Shown: in pieces, positions 7,746 to 13,942 of the stretch | Position numbering within the stretch: the stretch's first letter is position 1 | Layout: each line of letters opens with the position of its first letter | Source: Bacteroidetes bacterium UBA3022 | GTDB taxonomy: Bacteria; Bacteroidota; Bacteroidia; Chitinophagales; BACL12 | Assembly: GCA_002346225.1 (NCBI GenBank) | Contig: DDYY01000050.1 | Coordinates: 1-14,865 of the forward strand | Direction: 5' to 3' | DNA length: 14,865 nt | The notes under the pieces: model-generated | Database searches by the model: none | Told to the model about the DNA's origin: nothing | The model's input: the letters and a program-made list of their open reading frames with translations, nothing else | Made by a program: the position numbers and the translations under genes

Positions 7746-7764
7746 TTTTGTTACCTATTATAGT

Positions 7765-8121
7765 ATGACCACAGAAGTCGATTGGATGCATCAGGCCCTC
7801 CACCGTATGGCCTTACTTGGCGATATGGAACCTGACGAAGCCGCCATCCGTCAGGTAAATACCCGAGAACAACTATTAGCCAAGCTCGAAGAAATGGTGG
7901 TATGGCTGATGAATAAGGATTTAGAGAAACTACTGTGGATATTGTACCGCATCGATGTAGACGAGCAACGCATCAAACAAGCACTCGCTGCAGAAATGCC
8001 GGAGAAGGGTCCCCGCCTTATTGCAGAAATGATACTGGAGCGGGAAGAGCAGAAAGAGCAATACAGAAAGCAATTCAGCCAATCAACCAAAGGCGAAACC
8101 GATACTGATTTACTGCTGTAG
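7765..8121 (+). CDS. Small conserved-type protein of unknown function
   Basis: The product is 118 residues, cytoplasmic, strongly charged and almost certainly all-helical: segments such as REQLLAKLEEMVVWLMNKDLEKLLWILYRIDVDEQRIKQALA and a Lys/Glu-rich LEREEQKEQYRKQF near the C-terminus predict long amphipathic helices. I recognise the NKDLEKLLWILYRIDV type of segment from small Bacteroidota proteins but cannot name a function. The open frame extends upstream to 7699 inside DUF2400, but ATG 7765 gives a non-overlapping start and a sensible N-terminus. It is the last gene of the plus-strand block. Its stop TAG directly abuts the stop of the minus-strand DUF456 gene with no base between. Confidence 0.75.
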   Translation: MTTEVDWMHQALHRMALLGDMEPDEAAIRQVNTREQLLAKLEEMVVWLMNKDLEKLLWILYRIDVDEQRIKQALAAEMPEKGPRLIAEMILEREEQKEQYRKQFSQSTKGETDTDLLL

Positions 8122-8604
8122 TCAAACGGCCCACTCCCTGATAAAATAGAAAAGCATTACCAAAGCAACGGCCACTTTGAGGAAGGAGCCTGCCAGAAAG
8201 CCCATGAGCGAACCCCAGGCAGAGCGAAATGCTTTGTTGCGGTTATGGCTGTCGTCTATCAGTTCGCCAATAAAAGCTCCGACGAATGGTCCGATGATGA
8301 GACCTAGTGGTGGGAATACAAATATCCCCGCTATGGTACCCAACAGCGCTCCCCGCTGACCGGTTTTCGTGCCCCCATATTTTTGGGCTCCCCACTTGGG
8401 AATGAGGTATTCAATTATCATCATGACTACCACCAGTGCCGCCCAAACAATCAGGAAATTGCGGGTAAAATCACCATAGCTGCTTACATGTAGCAATACC
8501 AGACCTGCGTAACTTATTGGCAATCCGGGCAACACCGGTAATAAGGAACCTATCACGCCTATCAGCATGCACAACAGTCCGGCTATCAAGAGGAAAATAT
8601 CCAT
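8122..8604 (-). CDS. DUF456 membrane protein
   Basis: This 160-residue integral membrane protein matches the DUF456 family. The N-terminal hairpin MDIFLLIAGLLCMLIGVIGSLLPVLPGLPISYAG (1-34) with PVLPGLP, the middle IEYLIPKWGAQKYGGTKTGQRGALLGTIAGIFVFPPLGLIIGPFVGAFIGE (about 64-114) rich in Gly, and the C-terminal hydrophobic stretch (135-155) are the family pattern. About four membrane spans are predicted, with glycine-zipper-like packing. The function is unknown. A minus-strand -7 box (8619-8612) lies 7 bases before its ATG, facing the fumarylacetoacetase promoter on the other strand. The stop abuts that of the plus-strand small gene. Confidence 0.88.
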   Translation of the reverse strand: MDIFLLIAGLLCMLIGVIGSLLPVLPGLPISYAGLVLLHVSSYGDFTRNFLIVWAALVVVMMIIEYLIPKWGAQKYGGTKTGQRGALLGTIAGIFVFPPLGLIIGPFVGAFIGELIDDSHNRNKAFRSAWGSLMGFLAGSFLKVAVALVMLFYFIREWAV

Positions 8605-8611
8605 ATACCTT

Positions 8612-8619
8612 CAAAGTTA
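8612..8619 (-). promoter_or_regulatory. -7 promoter box for the DUF456 gene
   Basis: Minus-strand TAACTTTG fully matches TAnnTTTG and lies 7 bases before the DUF456 ATG, so the mRNA would start within a few bases of the start codon. No good TTTG is visible 19-21 bases upstream. Confidence 0.5.
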
Positions 8620-8641
8620 GGGAACCCCCTCCATCATTGCT

Positions 8642-8649
8642 TACCTTTG
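8642..8649 (+). promoter_or_regulatory. -7 promoter box for the fumarylacetoacetase gene
   Basis: TACCTTTG fully matches TAnnTTTG and lies 8 bases before ATG 8658. It faces away from the DUF456 -7 box, 22 bases apart, making a compact divergent promoter. No clear TTTG is seen at the -33 position. The mRNA would be leaderless from ATG 8658 or have about 10 leader bases before ATG 8667. Confidence 0.55.
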
Positions 8650-8657
8650 TAGCAGAA

Positions 8658-9935
8658 ATGAAGCATATGGAAAGAGCAATTGACCCCACACAAACTTCCT
8701 GGGTGAAAGTGGCACCCGACAGTGATTTCCCCATTCAAAATTTACCATTTGGCATCTTTCGTCACGATGGGGCAGCTCCGCGCGTGGGTATTGCCATTGG
8801 GGAGTTTGTCCTTGACCTCCATGCGCTCAACCTGCATGGATTCCTGTCGTCTTTTGATATACCCTTTTCCGTTACAGAGAACCATTACATGAATTCGTTG
8901 ATATCGCTGGGCAAGCAAAAGACATCGTCCCTGCGTTTGCATATTGCCGATTTGCTGTCAAAGGACAATACAACCTTACAAGGCATTCCTGATGTATACG
9001 GCAAGTTTCTGCTACCCATGTTGCAAGTAGACATGCTGTTACCTGTGCAGGTAGGAGACTACACCGATTTCTATTCGAGTGAGGTACATGCTACCAATGT
9101 GGGGAAAATGTTCCGACCCGACAATCCCCTTCTTCCCAACTGGAAACACATCCCGGTAGGTTATCACGGCCGCTCTTCGTCCATTATAGTATCAGGTGAG
9201 CATTTCCATCGACCCAAAGGGCAGATAATGCCGGCAGGTAGCGAAGCGCCCATTTTCAGTGCATCGCAACAAATGGATTTTGAGCTGGAAATGGCTTTCA
9301 TCACATTCGATGGTCCAGCTTTAGGGCAGCCCATTGAAATAGAAGCAACGGATGCCTACATTTTCGGCATGGTCCTATTCAACGACTGGAGCGCTCGCGA
9401 CATACAAAAATGGGAATACGTTCCATTGGGACCTTTTCTCGGTAAAAACTTCGCTTCCAGCGTTTCGCCATGGGTAGTTACCATGGATGCACTGGAACCC
9501 TTCCGTGTACCCGGACCTGTTCAGGATCCGCCGGTGCTGGAATATTTGCGCTTTAAAGGTGATAAGCATCTGGATATAGACCTGGAAGTATACATTACCC
9601 CCAAGGATGGAGCCCCCACCCTTGTATCGCATTCCAATTTCAAGCATATGTACTGGAATATGAACCAACAGCTGGCACACCAGACAGTAAATGGTTGTAA
9701 TATCAAGAGTGGCGACATGTATGGTAGCGGCACTATCAGTGCTCCATCGGAAGACGGTTATGGCAGTATGCTGGAACTTACCTGGCGGGGGGAAAAGCCT
9801 TTGACACTCGCCGACGGCAGTACCCGGAAATTTCTGGAGGATTATGACGAGGTTACCATCAAAGGATATTGCCGCAAAGGAGATCTGCGCATTGGCTTTG
9901 GTGCTGTGAGCAGCACTGTATTACCTGCAAAATAA
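8658..9935 (+). CDS. fahA: Fumarylacetoacetase
   Basis: The enzyme hydrolyses fumarylacetoacetate to fumarate and acetoacetate, the last step of phenylalanine/tyrosine breakdown through homogentisate. At 425 residues from ATG 8658 it has the normal length, with the small N-terminal domain (about 1-125) and the C-terminal catalytic domain. Residues matching the mouse active site are present: Asp137 in DYTDFYSS, His144 in EVHATNVG, Glu209 and Glu211 in DFELEMAF, Asp243 in FNDWSARDIQ, and the glutamate in GSMLELTW near the end. The open frame runs upstream to 8517 across DUF456, but the promoter box at 8642-8649 and the homology rule that out. ATG 8667 is an alternative start. The flavin-reductase-like gene starts 7 bases after the stop, so the pair is an operon. 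Confidence 0.96.
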   Translation: MKHMERAIDPTQTSWVKVAPDSDFPIQNLPFGIFRHDGAAPRVGIAIGEFVLDLHALNLHGFLSSFDIPFSVTENHYMNSLISLGKQKTSSLRLHIADLLSKDNTTLQGIPDVYGKFLLPMLQVDMLLPVQVGDYTDFYSSEVHATNVGKMFRPDNPLLPNWKHIPVGYHGRSSSIIVSGEHFHRPKGQIMPAGSEAPIFSASQQMDFELEMAFITFDGPALGQPIEIEATDAYIFGMVLFNDWSARDIQKWEYVPLGPFLGKNFASSVSPWVVTMDALEPFRVPGPVQDPPVLEYLRFKGDKHLDIDLEVYITPKDGAPTLVSHSNFKHMYWNMNQQLAHQTVNGCNIKSGDMYGSGTISAPSEDGYGSMLELTWRGEKPLTLADGSTRKFLEDYDEVTIKGYCRKGDLRIGFGAVSSTVLPAK

Positions 9936-9942
9936 ATGATAT

Positions 9943-10812
9943 ATGTTACGCATCGTTCCTGAAGAAGTAAAAGTACCTGTAAGACACCAGTTCATGCTGG
10001 GAGCCATCAGTCCGCGGCCCATTGCTTTTGTAAGCACCATAGATGAAGAAGGGCGACCGAACCTTTCTCCTTACAGCTTTTTCAATGCTGTTGGAAGCAA
10101 TCCTGCTACCATTATCTTCTCCCCTGCCTTAAGTGGCAGGACAGCTCAAACGAAAGATACACTTTTGAATATCCGCGCTACCGGAGAAGCTGTGGTCAAT
10201 ATTGTCAATTACAGCATGGTTCAGCAAATGTCGCTAGCCAGTTCTCCCTACCCGAGGGGCGTGAATGAATTCGAGAAAGCCGGATTCACGATGGTTGCTT
10301 CAGAAATAGTGCGACCTTTCCGCGTTGGTGAATCTCATGTGCAGATGGAATGCAAGGTGAAAGATATCATTGCTACCGGCAGCATGGGGGGAGCAGGAAA
10401 TATTGTTATTGCCGAGATTGTGCTGATGCACATTGATGAAAAAGTGTTGGATGCCGATGGTAAGATAGACCCCTACAAAATGGACTATGTTTCCCGGATG
10501 GGTGGCAATTACTACAGCAGGGTAATACCCGAGAGTATTTTTGAGTTGGTTCAACCGAAAGATACGATGGGCATGGGAATGGACCAGCTGCCAGCTCATA
10601 TAAAAAACAGCAGCATTTTGACCGGCAATCAATTGGGAGCACTTGCCAATCTGGAATCCATGCCTACGCAGGAAGCCGTAGATGCTTTTCTTAGAGAACA
10701 TCCTGAATATGCAGCCATGCACGATGCTGTTGCCAAACATACAGCTGCGGCCGCGCTTCTGGACAAAGGAGAGGTGACTGCTGCATTTTGTTTGTTGCTT
10801 ACCAGTATCTGA
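9943..10812 (+). CDS. Flavin reductase-like FMN-binding split-barrel protein
   Basis: The N-terminal two thirds are a flavin reductase-like domain: SPRPIAFVSTIDEEGRPNLSPYSFFNAVGSNPATIIFSP (23-61) is the typical flavin-contacting region, followed by KDTLLNIRATGEAVVNIV and a conserved GESHVQMECKV strand. Such proteins bind FMN and reduce it or use it. The last 90 residues (about 200-289) are predicted helical, with ESIFELVQPK and an Ala-rich stretch, and are not part of the reductase fold. In Bacteroidota I recall this gene type next to homogentisate-pathway genes, and here it follows fumarylacetoacetase by 7 bases. That suggests a role in tyrosine breakdown, but the reaction is not known from the sequence. 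ATG 9943 is chosen because the ATG at 9936 soon hits a stop. Confidence 0.85.
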   Translation: MLRIVPEEVKVPVRHQFMLGAISPRPIAFVSTIDEEGRPNLSPYSFFNAVGSNPATIIFSPALSGRTAQTKDTLLNIRATGEAVVNIVNYSMVQQMSLASSPYPRGVNEFEKAGFTMVASEIVRPFRVGESHVQMECKVKDIIATGSMGGAGNIVIAEIVLMHIDEKVLDADGKIDPYKMDYVSRMGGNYYSRVIPESIFELVQPKDTMGMGMDQLPAHIKNSSILTGNQLGALANLESMPTQEAVDAFLREHPEYAAMHDAVAKHTAAAALLDKGEVTAAFCLLLTSI

Positions 10813-10875
10813 CAGATTGCCCTCCGGAGCTTGCCCGCATGGCAGCTTTCCATAAATGCTTATTTTAGTGGCACC

Positions 10876-11460
10876 ATGAGCGTGCTTCCAAAACTTATAA
10901 AGCGCTACCCGCAGCGGGAAAAACAGTTGCTGCAGTTGCAGGCATGCGCCCTTGCCTGTGGTATGGACGAAACGGTAAAATGGGGTATACCCACCTTCAC
11001 CTTCCAAGGTAAAAACATTCTCAGCATAGCCGCTTTTAAGTCCTATGCCGGTATTTGGTTTTTTGAAGGCGCTCTGCTTACCGACAAAGAGCACGTATTG
11101 GTAAACGCCCAGGAAGGGAAAACGAAAATGCAACGGCAATGGAGGTTTAGCGAAGGGGAACGCATCCCAGAGCGGAAGGTAAAAGCTTACATGCAGGAAG
11201 CCATGCGCGTCAGTAAACGCAAGGTGGCACCATCACCCCCAAAGGAAACACGTGCTATCTTAATGCCGATTGAACTCCAACAGGCTCTCCTGCAGCATGC
11301 CAAGGCAGCAGGACTTTTTGAACAGCTGCCTCCCTCCCATCGCAAAGCCTACATCACTTATGTAGCGGAGGCCAAGCAAATCGCTACCAGAAAGAGAAGA
11401 GCTGACAAATGCATTACGCTTATTCTGGAAAAGAAGGGCCTCTATGAAAAGTACCGGTAG
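10876..11460 (+). CDS. YdeI/DUF1801-like protein
   Basis: This 194-residue cytoplasmic protein matches the YdeI/DUF1801 group of small alpha/beta proteins. The N-terminal domain has the pattern KRYPQREKQLLQLQACALACGMDETVKWGIPTFTFQGKNILSIAAFKSYAGIWFFEGALL (8-67), then INAQEGKTK-like VNAQEGKTKMQRQWRF. The C-terminal part, PPSHRKAYITYVAEAKQIATRKRRADKCITLILEKKGLYEKY, is the YdeI helical region. The family is often called bacteriocin-protection or OmpD-associated, but its molecular function is unknown. The open frame can be read from a TTG at 10831, but ATG 10876 fits the family N-terminus. It lies 63 bases after the flavin reductase gene and probably has its own promoter, though no full -7 box is visible (TATTTTAG at 10861-10868 is a near match). 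Confidence 0.82.
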   Translation: MSVLPKLIKRYPQREKQLLQLQACALACGMDETVKWGIPTFTFQGKNILSIAAFKSYAGIWFFEGALLTDKEHVLVNAQEGKTKMQRQWRFSEGERIPERKVKAYMQEAMRVSKRKVAPSPPKETRAILMPIELQQALLQHAKAAGLFEQLPPSHRKAYITYVAEAKQIATRKRRADKCITLILEKKGLYEKYR

Positions 11461-11479
11461 TAATCATAGAACCCAAGGA

Positions 11480-11674
11480 ATGGAAATTATCTGCAGCACT
11501 TTTTTAGCAAGATTTATTCCCCTTATTGATTTGCAGGAAAAAATAGTTTATCAGGAAAAGCACGCCTACCATTCTGCTCCCATCAGCATTGCGCATCTTA
11601 GTAATGGCTATTATACCATATTGGTTACAGATTCGACATCTGCCCCTGTTCGTCTGTCATTTATAAAACAATAA
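11480..11674 (+). pseudogene. Orphan T9SS type A C-terminal sorting domain (remnant or small ORF)
   Basis: The frame encodes a short tail reading LIDLQEKIVYQEKH...ISIAHLSNGYYTILVTDSTSAPVRLSFIKQ. This is the pattern of the Por-secretion (type IX) C-terminal sorting domain: a hydrophobic strand ending in D-x-x-x-K-x-V, then a spacer, I-S-I-x-x-L-x-N-G-x-Y, and a final strand ending F-I-K-Q. Type IX substrates also need a Sec signal peptide and a large passenger domain. Neither is present: this frame begins (ATG 11480 or 11444) at the end of the YdeI gene, and the usual PNP motif is missing. The likely explanation is the tail left after loss of most of a secreted protein. A functional 64-residue peptide cannot be excluded. 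Its stop is 4 bases from the stop of the minus-strand gene. Confidence 0.5.
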
Positions 11675-11678
11675 GTCA

Positions 11679-12248
11679 TTATTCCCACTTAGGGAGCTCT
11701 TTCGCTTTCTTGCGTTTAACCCGGCTCCATTCCATGGGTTGGATGATTTCCTGATAAATGAGGCTGATTGGATTAAAAATGGTTGGTGCCTGCTGGGTGG
11801 TATCAACAATGGTTTTTATACCCGGAATGGGTCCCATGGTCAATTCTTTCTGTGATAGTTGTAAAGCGAGAAAAGCATCCCTGAAATCTTCTCTTGCAGG
11901 CCATGGATACACTTCAACAACTTCCAGCAGTGCCGTATCTCTGGTAAGGAAAACACCGATGGAAGTTATCACATCAGTCAGGGTATCGGGCACCACATAA
12001 ATCCTGCTTTTATAGCCTAAGGAGGAGAAACGGATGCTGTCATTGGGCGCTACCACCATCGAAAAAAAGCCGCTTCCGCTGGCCACTGTTCCCCGGTACT
12101 GACCCATGACTTCCATGGTAGCATAGGGTAAGGGGTACCCGGAGGGGTATTCGGAAATAATGCCCGACAACTGAATCAAACGCGTCTGAGCATTTACTGC
12201 TGAACCGAACGAAAAAGTGAGCAATATGATAAACAGGCAATTGCGCAT
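11679..12248 (-). CDS. Secreted protein with carboxypeptidase-regulatory-like domain
   Basis: The 189-residue product begins with a signal peptide (MRNCLFIILLTFSFGSAVNA, cut before Gln21, an Ala-Gln site common in this phylum). Residues about 24-105 read LSGIISEYPSGYPLPYATMEVMGQYRGTVASGSGFFSMVVAPNDSIRFSSLGYKS, the beta-sandwich pattern of the carboxypeptidase D regulatory-like domain that normally precedes TonB-dependent receptor barrels. No barrel follows. The C-terminal 80 residues are unrelated to anything I know and end in a Lys/Arg-rich WSRVKRKKAKELPKW segment. It probably sits in the periplasm or on the outer membrane. The open frame can be extended to 12314, but ATG 12248 places the signal peptide at the start. 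It is divergent from pdxH and tail-to-tail with the T9SS remnant. Confidence 0.75.
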   Translation of the reverse strand: MRNCLFIILLTFSFGSAVNAQTRLIQLSGIISEYPSGYPLPYATMEVMGQYRGTVASGSGFFSMVVAPNDSIRFSSLGYKSRIYVVPDTLTDVITSIGVFLTRDTALLEVVEVYPWPAREDFRDAFLALQLSQKELTMGPIPGIKTIVDTTQQAPTIFNPISLIYQEIIQPMEWSRVKRKKAKELPKWE

Positions 12249-12343
12249 CAAGGTATAACGGATAAAGGCTACATTCCCGATAAAGTTCACATAATTTAAG
12301 CAAACCGGAAGCATTTATCACTGTTTATAGCCTTAGATAAAGG

Positions 12344-12351
12344 TAATTTTA
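12344..12351 (+). promoter_or_regulatory. Possible -7 box for pdxH
   Basis: TAATTTTA differs from TAnnTTTG at the last base and lies 14 bases before the pdxH ATG. A TGTTTA at 12322-12327 could serve as a weak -33 at about 16 bases. This is a plausible but imperfect promoter. Confidence 0.3.
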
Positions 12352-12365
12352 CAAAAAACAGGAAC

Positions 12366-12998
12366 ATGAGTAAAGACATTCAAGCCATGCGGCAGAACTA
12401 CGAGCAGGCTGCATTGGATATAGCACATACCGCCGAATCTCCCCTGCAACAATTTACCAAGTGGTTCGAGGAAGCTGTGGCATCGGAACTAAAAGAGCCC
12501 AACGCCTTCATTCTGGCAACTGCCACCCCCGACGGCCAACCCAGTTCCAGGACCATGCTGCTGAAGGGTATTGAAGACCAAGGTTTTGTTTTTTTCACTA
12601 ACTATGAGAGCAGGAAAGGAAAAGAGCTTATCGCCAATCCACAGGCGGCTCTTTTATTCTTTTGGGGAGAGCTGGAAAGGCAGGTGCGCATTGAAGGGAA
12701 GCTAGAACGCCTCAGCGATGCGGACAATGATGCCTATTTCTACAGCCGACCGGAAGGTTCCCAGTACGGCGCTATGGCTTCACCGCAGAGTACCGTCATT
12801 GCATCAAGGGAATGGCTGGAGAACAGGATGCAGGAAATCATGGCCGCCGGTGCCCCGAAACGCCCTGATCACTGGGGTGGATTTTTACTGCGTCCCAAAA
12901 CAATGGAATTCTGGCAAGGCAGACCCAGCAGGCTGCACGACCGGATTCAATATCAATGGACGGGAAAGAGCTGGGAGCGCTACCGACTGGCTCCCTGA
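12366..12998 (+). CDS. pdxH: Pyridoxamine 5'-phosphate oxidase
   Basis: PdxH is a cytoplasmic FMN enzyme that oxidises pyridoxamine or pyridoxine 5'-phosphate to PLP, the last step of vitamin B6 synthesis and salvage. The 210-residue length is normal. Visible landmarks are NAFILATATPDGQPSSRTMLLKG (46-68), FVFFTNYESRKGKEL (74-88) for FMN binding, RQVRIEGKLERLS (105-117), the YFYSRPEGSQYGAMASPQS segment (124-142), EFWQGRPSRLHDR (181-193) with the substrate-binding Arg and His, and the C-terminal WERYRLAP. It has the upstream sequence AGGAAC before its ATG but no strong Shine-Dalgarno. It is tail-to-tail with aat, with one base between the stops. The PLP enzymes SerC and the trans-sulfuration enzyme elsewhere in the window depend on its product. 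Confidence 0.97.
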   Translation: MSKDIQAMRQNYEQAALDIAHTAESPLQQFTKWFEEAVASELKEPNAFILATATPDGQPSSRTMLLKGIEDQGFVFFTNYESRKGKELIANPQAALLFFWGELERQVRIEGKLERLSDADNDAYFYSRPEGSQYGAMASPQSTVIASREWLENRMQEIMAAGAPKRPDHWGGFLLRPKTMEFWQGRPSRLHDRIQYQWTGKSWERYRLAP

Positions 12999-12999
12999 G

Positions 13000-13548
13000 T
13001 CAGCTGCGAAGATGCGCTATGGAATCGAGGAATGTCTGACGCGCAATATTCACTGCACCCAGACTAATGAGGTGGGGGGTGGCTTGCTGGCAATCAATGA
13101 GTACCACTCCGGAGCGTTCTAAATCCCGTACATAGTGGATAAACCCGTATTTACTGGCATTACTCATACGGCTGAACATGCTTTCTCCAAAAAAAATATT
13201 GCCGATACGCACACCGTATAAACCACCCACTAGTGTACCCGTATGATCCCATACTTCCACCGATTGCGCATACCCTGCCTTGTGGAATTCGCCATAGGCA
13301 TGTATGAATGCATCACTTATCCAGGTATCGTCCTGCCCCGGTCGTGGTGTTTCTGCACATGCTGCAATAACGTCTTCAAATGCCTGATTGGTAGTAACCA
13401 GAAATGCTTGTTGCCTGAAAAGGCTCTGCATGCTTTTGCTCACCTTTAAGTTTGCGGGATACAGCACGCAACGTGGGTCGGGCGAAAACCAGAAGGGTAT
13501 TCCTTCTTCTTCAAACCAGGGAAACAAACCCATGGTGTAGGCTTGCAA
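13000..13548 (-). CDS. aat: Leucyl/phenylalanyl-tRNA-protein transferase, N-terminus uncertain
   Basis: Aat transfers Leu or Phe from charged tRNA to proteins with N-terminal Lys or Arg, creating a signal for ClpS/Clp degradation. Visible landmarks are LLQAYTMGLFPWF, GIPFWFSPDPRCVLYP, DDTWISDAFIHAYGEFHKAGYAQSVEVW, LVGGLYGVRIGNIFFGESMFSRMSNASK and LIDCQ near the end; these match E. coli Aat well. The listed start is the TTG at 13548, but in-frame sequence upstream still reads FLALSVGGSLSTER, matching the conserved GLLALGGDLSPAR of E. coli. That frame opens just after a TGA at 13602-13600 and contains no ATG, GTG or TTG before 13548. An ATT at 13596-13594 overlaps the clpS stop, and about 20 usual N-terminal residues (with the FPDP-like motif) are missing. 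The gene follows clpS. Confidence 0.9.
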   Translation of the reverse strand: MQAYTMGLFPWFEEEGIPFWFSPDPRCVLYPANLKVSKSMQSLFRQQAFLVTTNQAFEDVIAACAETPRPGQDDTWISDAFIHAYGEFHKAGYAQSVEVWDHTGTLVGGLYGVRIGNIFFGESMFSRMSNASKYGFIHYVRDLERSGVVLIDCQQATPHLISLGAVNIARQTFLDSIAHLRS

Positions 13549-13595
13549 TAATCTTTCGGTACTGAGGCTGCCGCCTACCGATAAAGCAAGGAAAA

Positions 13596-13883
13596 TTATT
13601 CAATGGTTGCGTTGATACCGCGGTCTACGAGTGCTTCCCGCATGGGACGGAGCATTTCATCATTTCCGTTTTTCACAGCGTATTTGCCTTTGAAATGGAT
13701 GATCAGTGCACATTGTTCCGCCTGCTCCAGTGTATGTCTGCAAATATCCATCAGGGATTCAATCACCCAGTCGAAGGTATTGACTTCATCGTTGTGCACT
13801 ACCAGCTGCCTGCCTAAAATATCTTCGATGGCCTGCAGCGTGTCGGTTTGTTCGTCGGTAAAATATGCGCCCCTATTTGCCAT
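13596..13883 (-). CDS. clpS: ATP-dependent Clp protease adaptor ClpS
   Basis: ClpS binds proteins with N-terminal Leu, Phe, Tyr or Trp and delivers them to the Clp protease. From ATG 13883 the protein is 95 residues, normal for the family. The core reads LVVHNDEVNTFDWVIESL (27-44), with Asn31 and Asp32 matching the N-degron pocket residues N34 and D35 of E. coli, and LIIHFKGKYAV (60-70) with His63 matching H66. The gatekeeper Met40 of E. coli is Phe37 here, and Thr38 is Asn. The open frame can be extended to 13964, but the N-terminal addition is unlike ClpS and ATG 13883 lies just after a -7 box. aat, which makes ClpS substrates, follows directly. No clpA or clpC is in the window. Confidence 0.93.
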   Translation of the reverse strand: MANRGAYFTDEQTDTLQAIEDILGRQLVVHNDEVNTFDWVIESLMDICRHTLEQAEQCALIIHFKGKYAVKNGNDEMLRPMREALVDRGINATIE

Positions 13884-13888
13884 GTTTG

Positions 13889-13896
13889 CAAAATTA
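13889..13896 (-). promoter_or_regulatory. -7 promoter box for clpS
   Basis: Minus-strand TAATTTTG fully matches TAnnTTTG and ends 5 bases before the clpS ATG, so the mRNA would begin at or next to the start codon. The -33 position shows only a T-rich partial match. Confidence 0.5.
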
Positions 13897-13942
13897 TAAT
13901 GAATTTGGTGGAATATAAAAAGTACTTTCTGATTTTTGAACC

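Noticed and set aside
7279..7803. Minus-strand frame of 174 aa inside DUF2400
   Set aside because: It lies antisense to a well-supported gene and its translation is unlike any protein I know.
10822..10829. CTCCGGAG palindrome after the flavin reductase gene as a terminator
   Set aside because: The stem is only 4 bases with no loop and no following T run.
10300..11139. Minus-strand frame of 279 aa across the flavin reductase and YdeI genes
   Set aside because: Length alone is not evidence; it spans two recognisable plus-strand genes and has a His/Cys/Phe-rich shadow-like composition.
12996..13002. TGAGTCA palindrome between pdxH and aat
   Set aside because: It is simply the two stop codons facing each other around one base, not a binding site.
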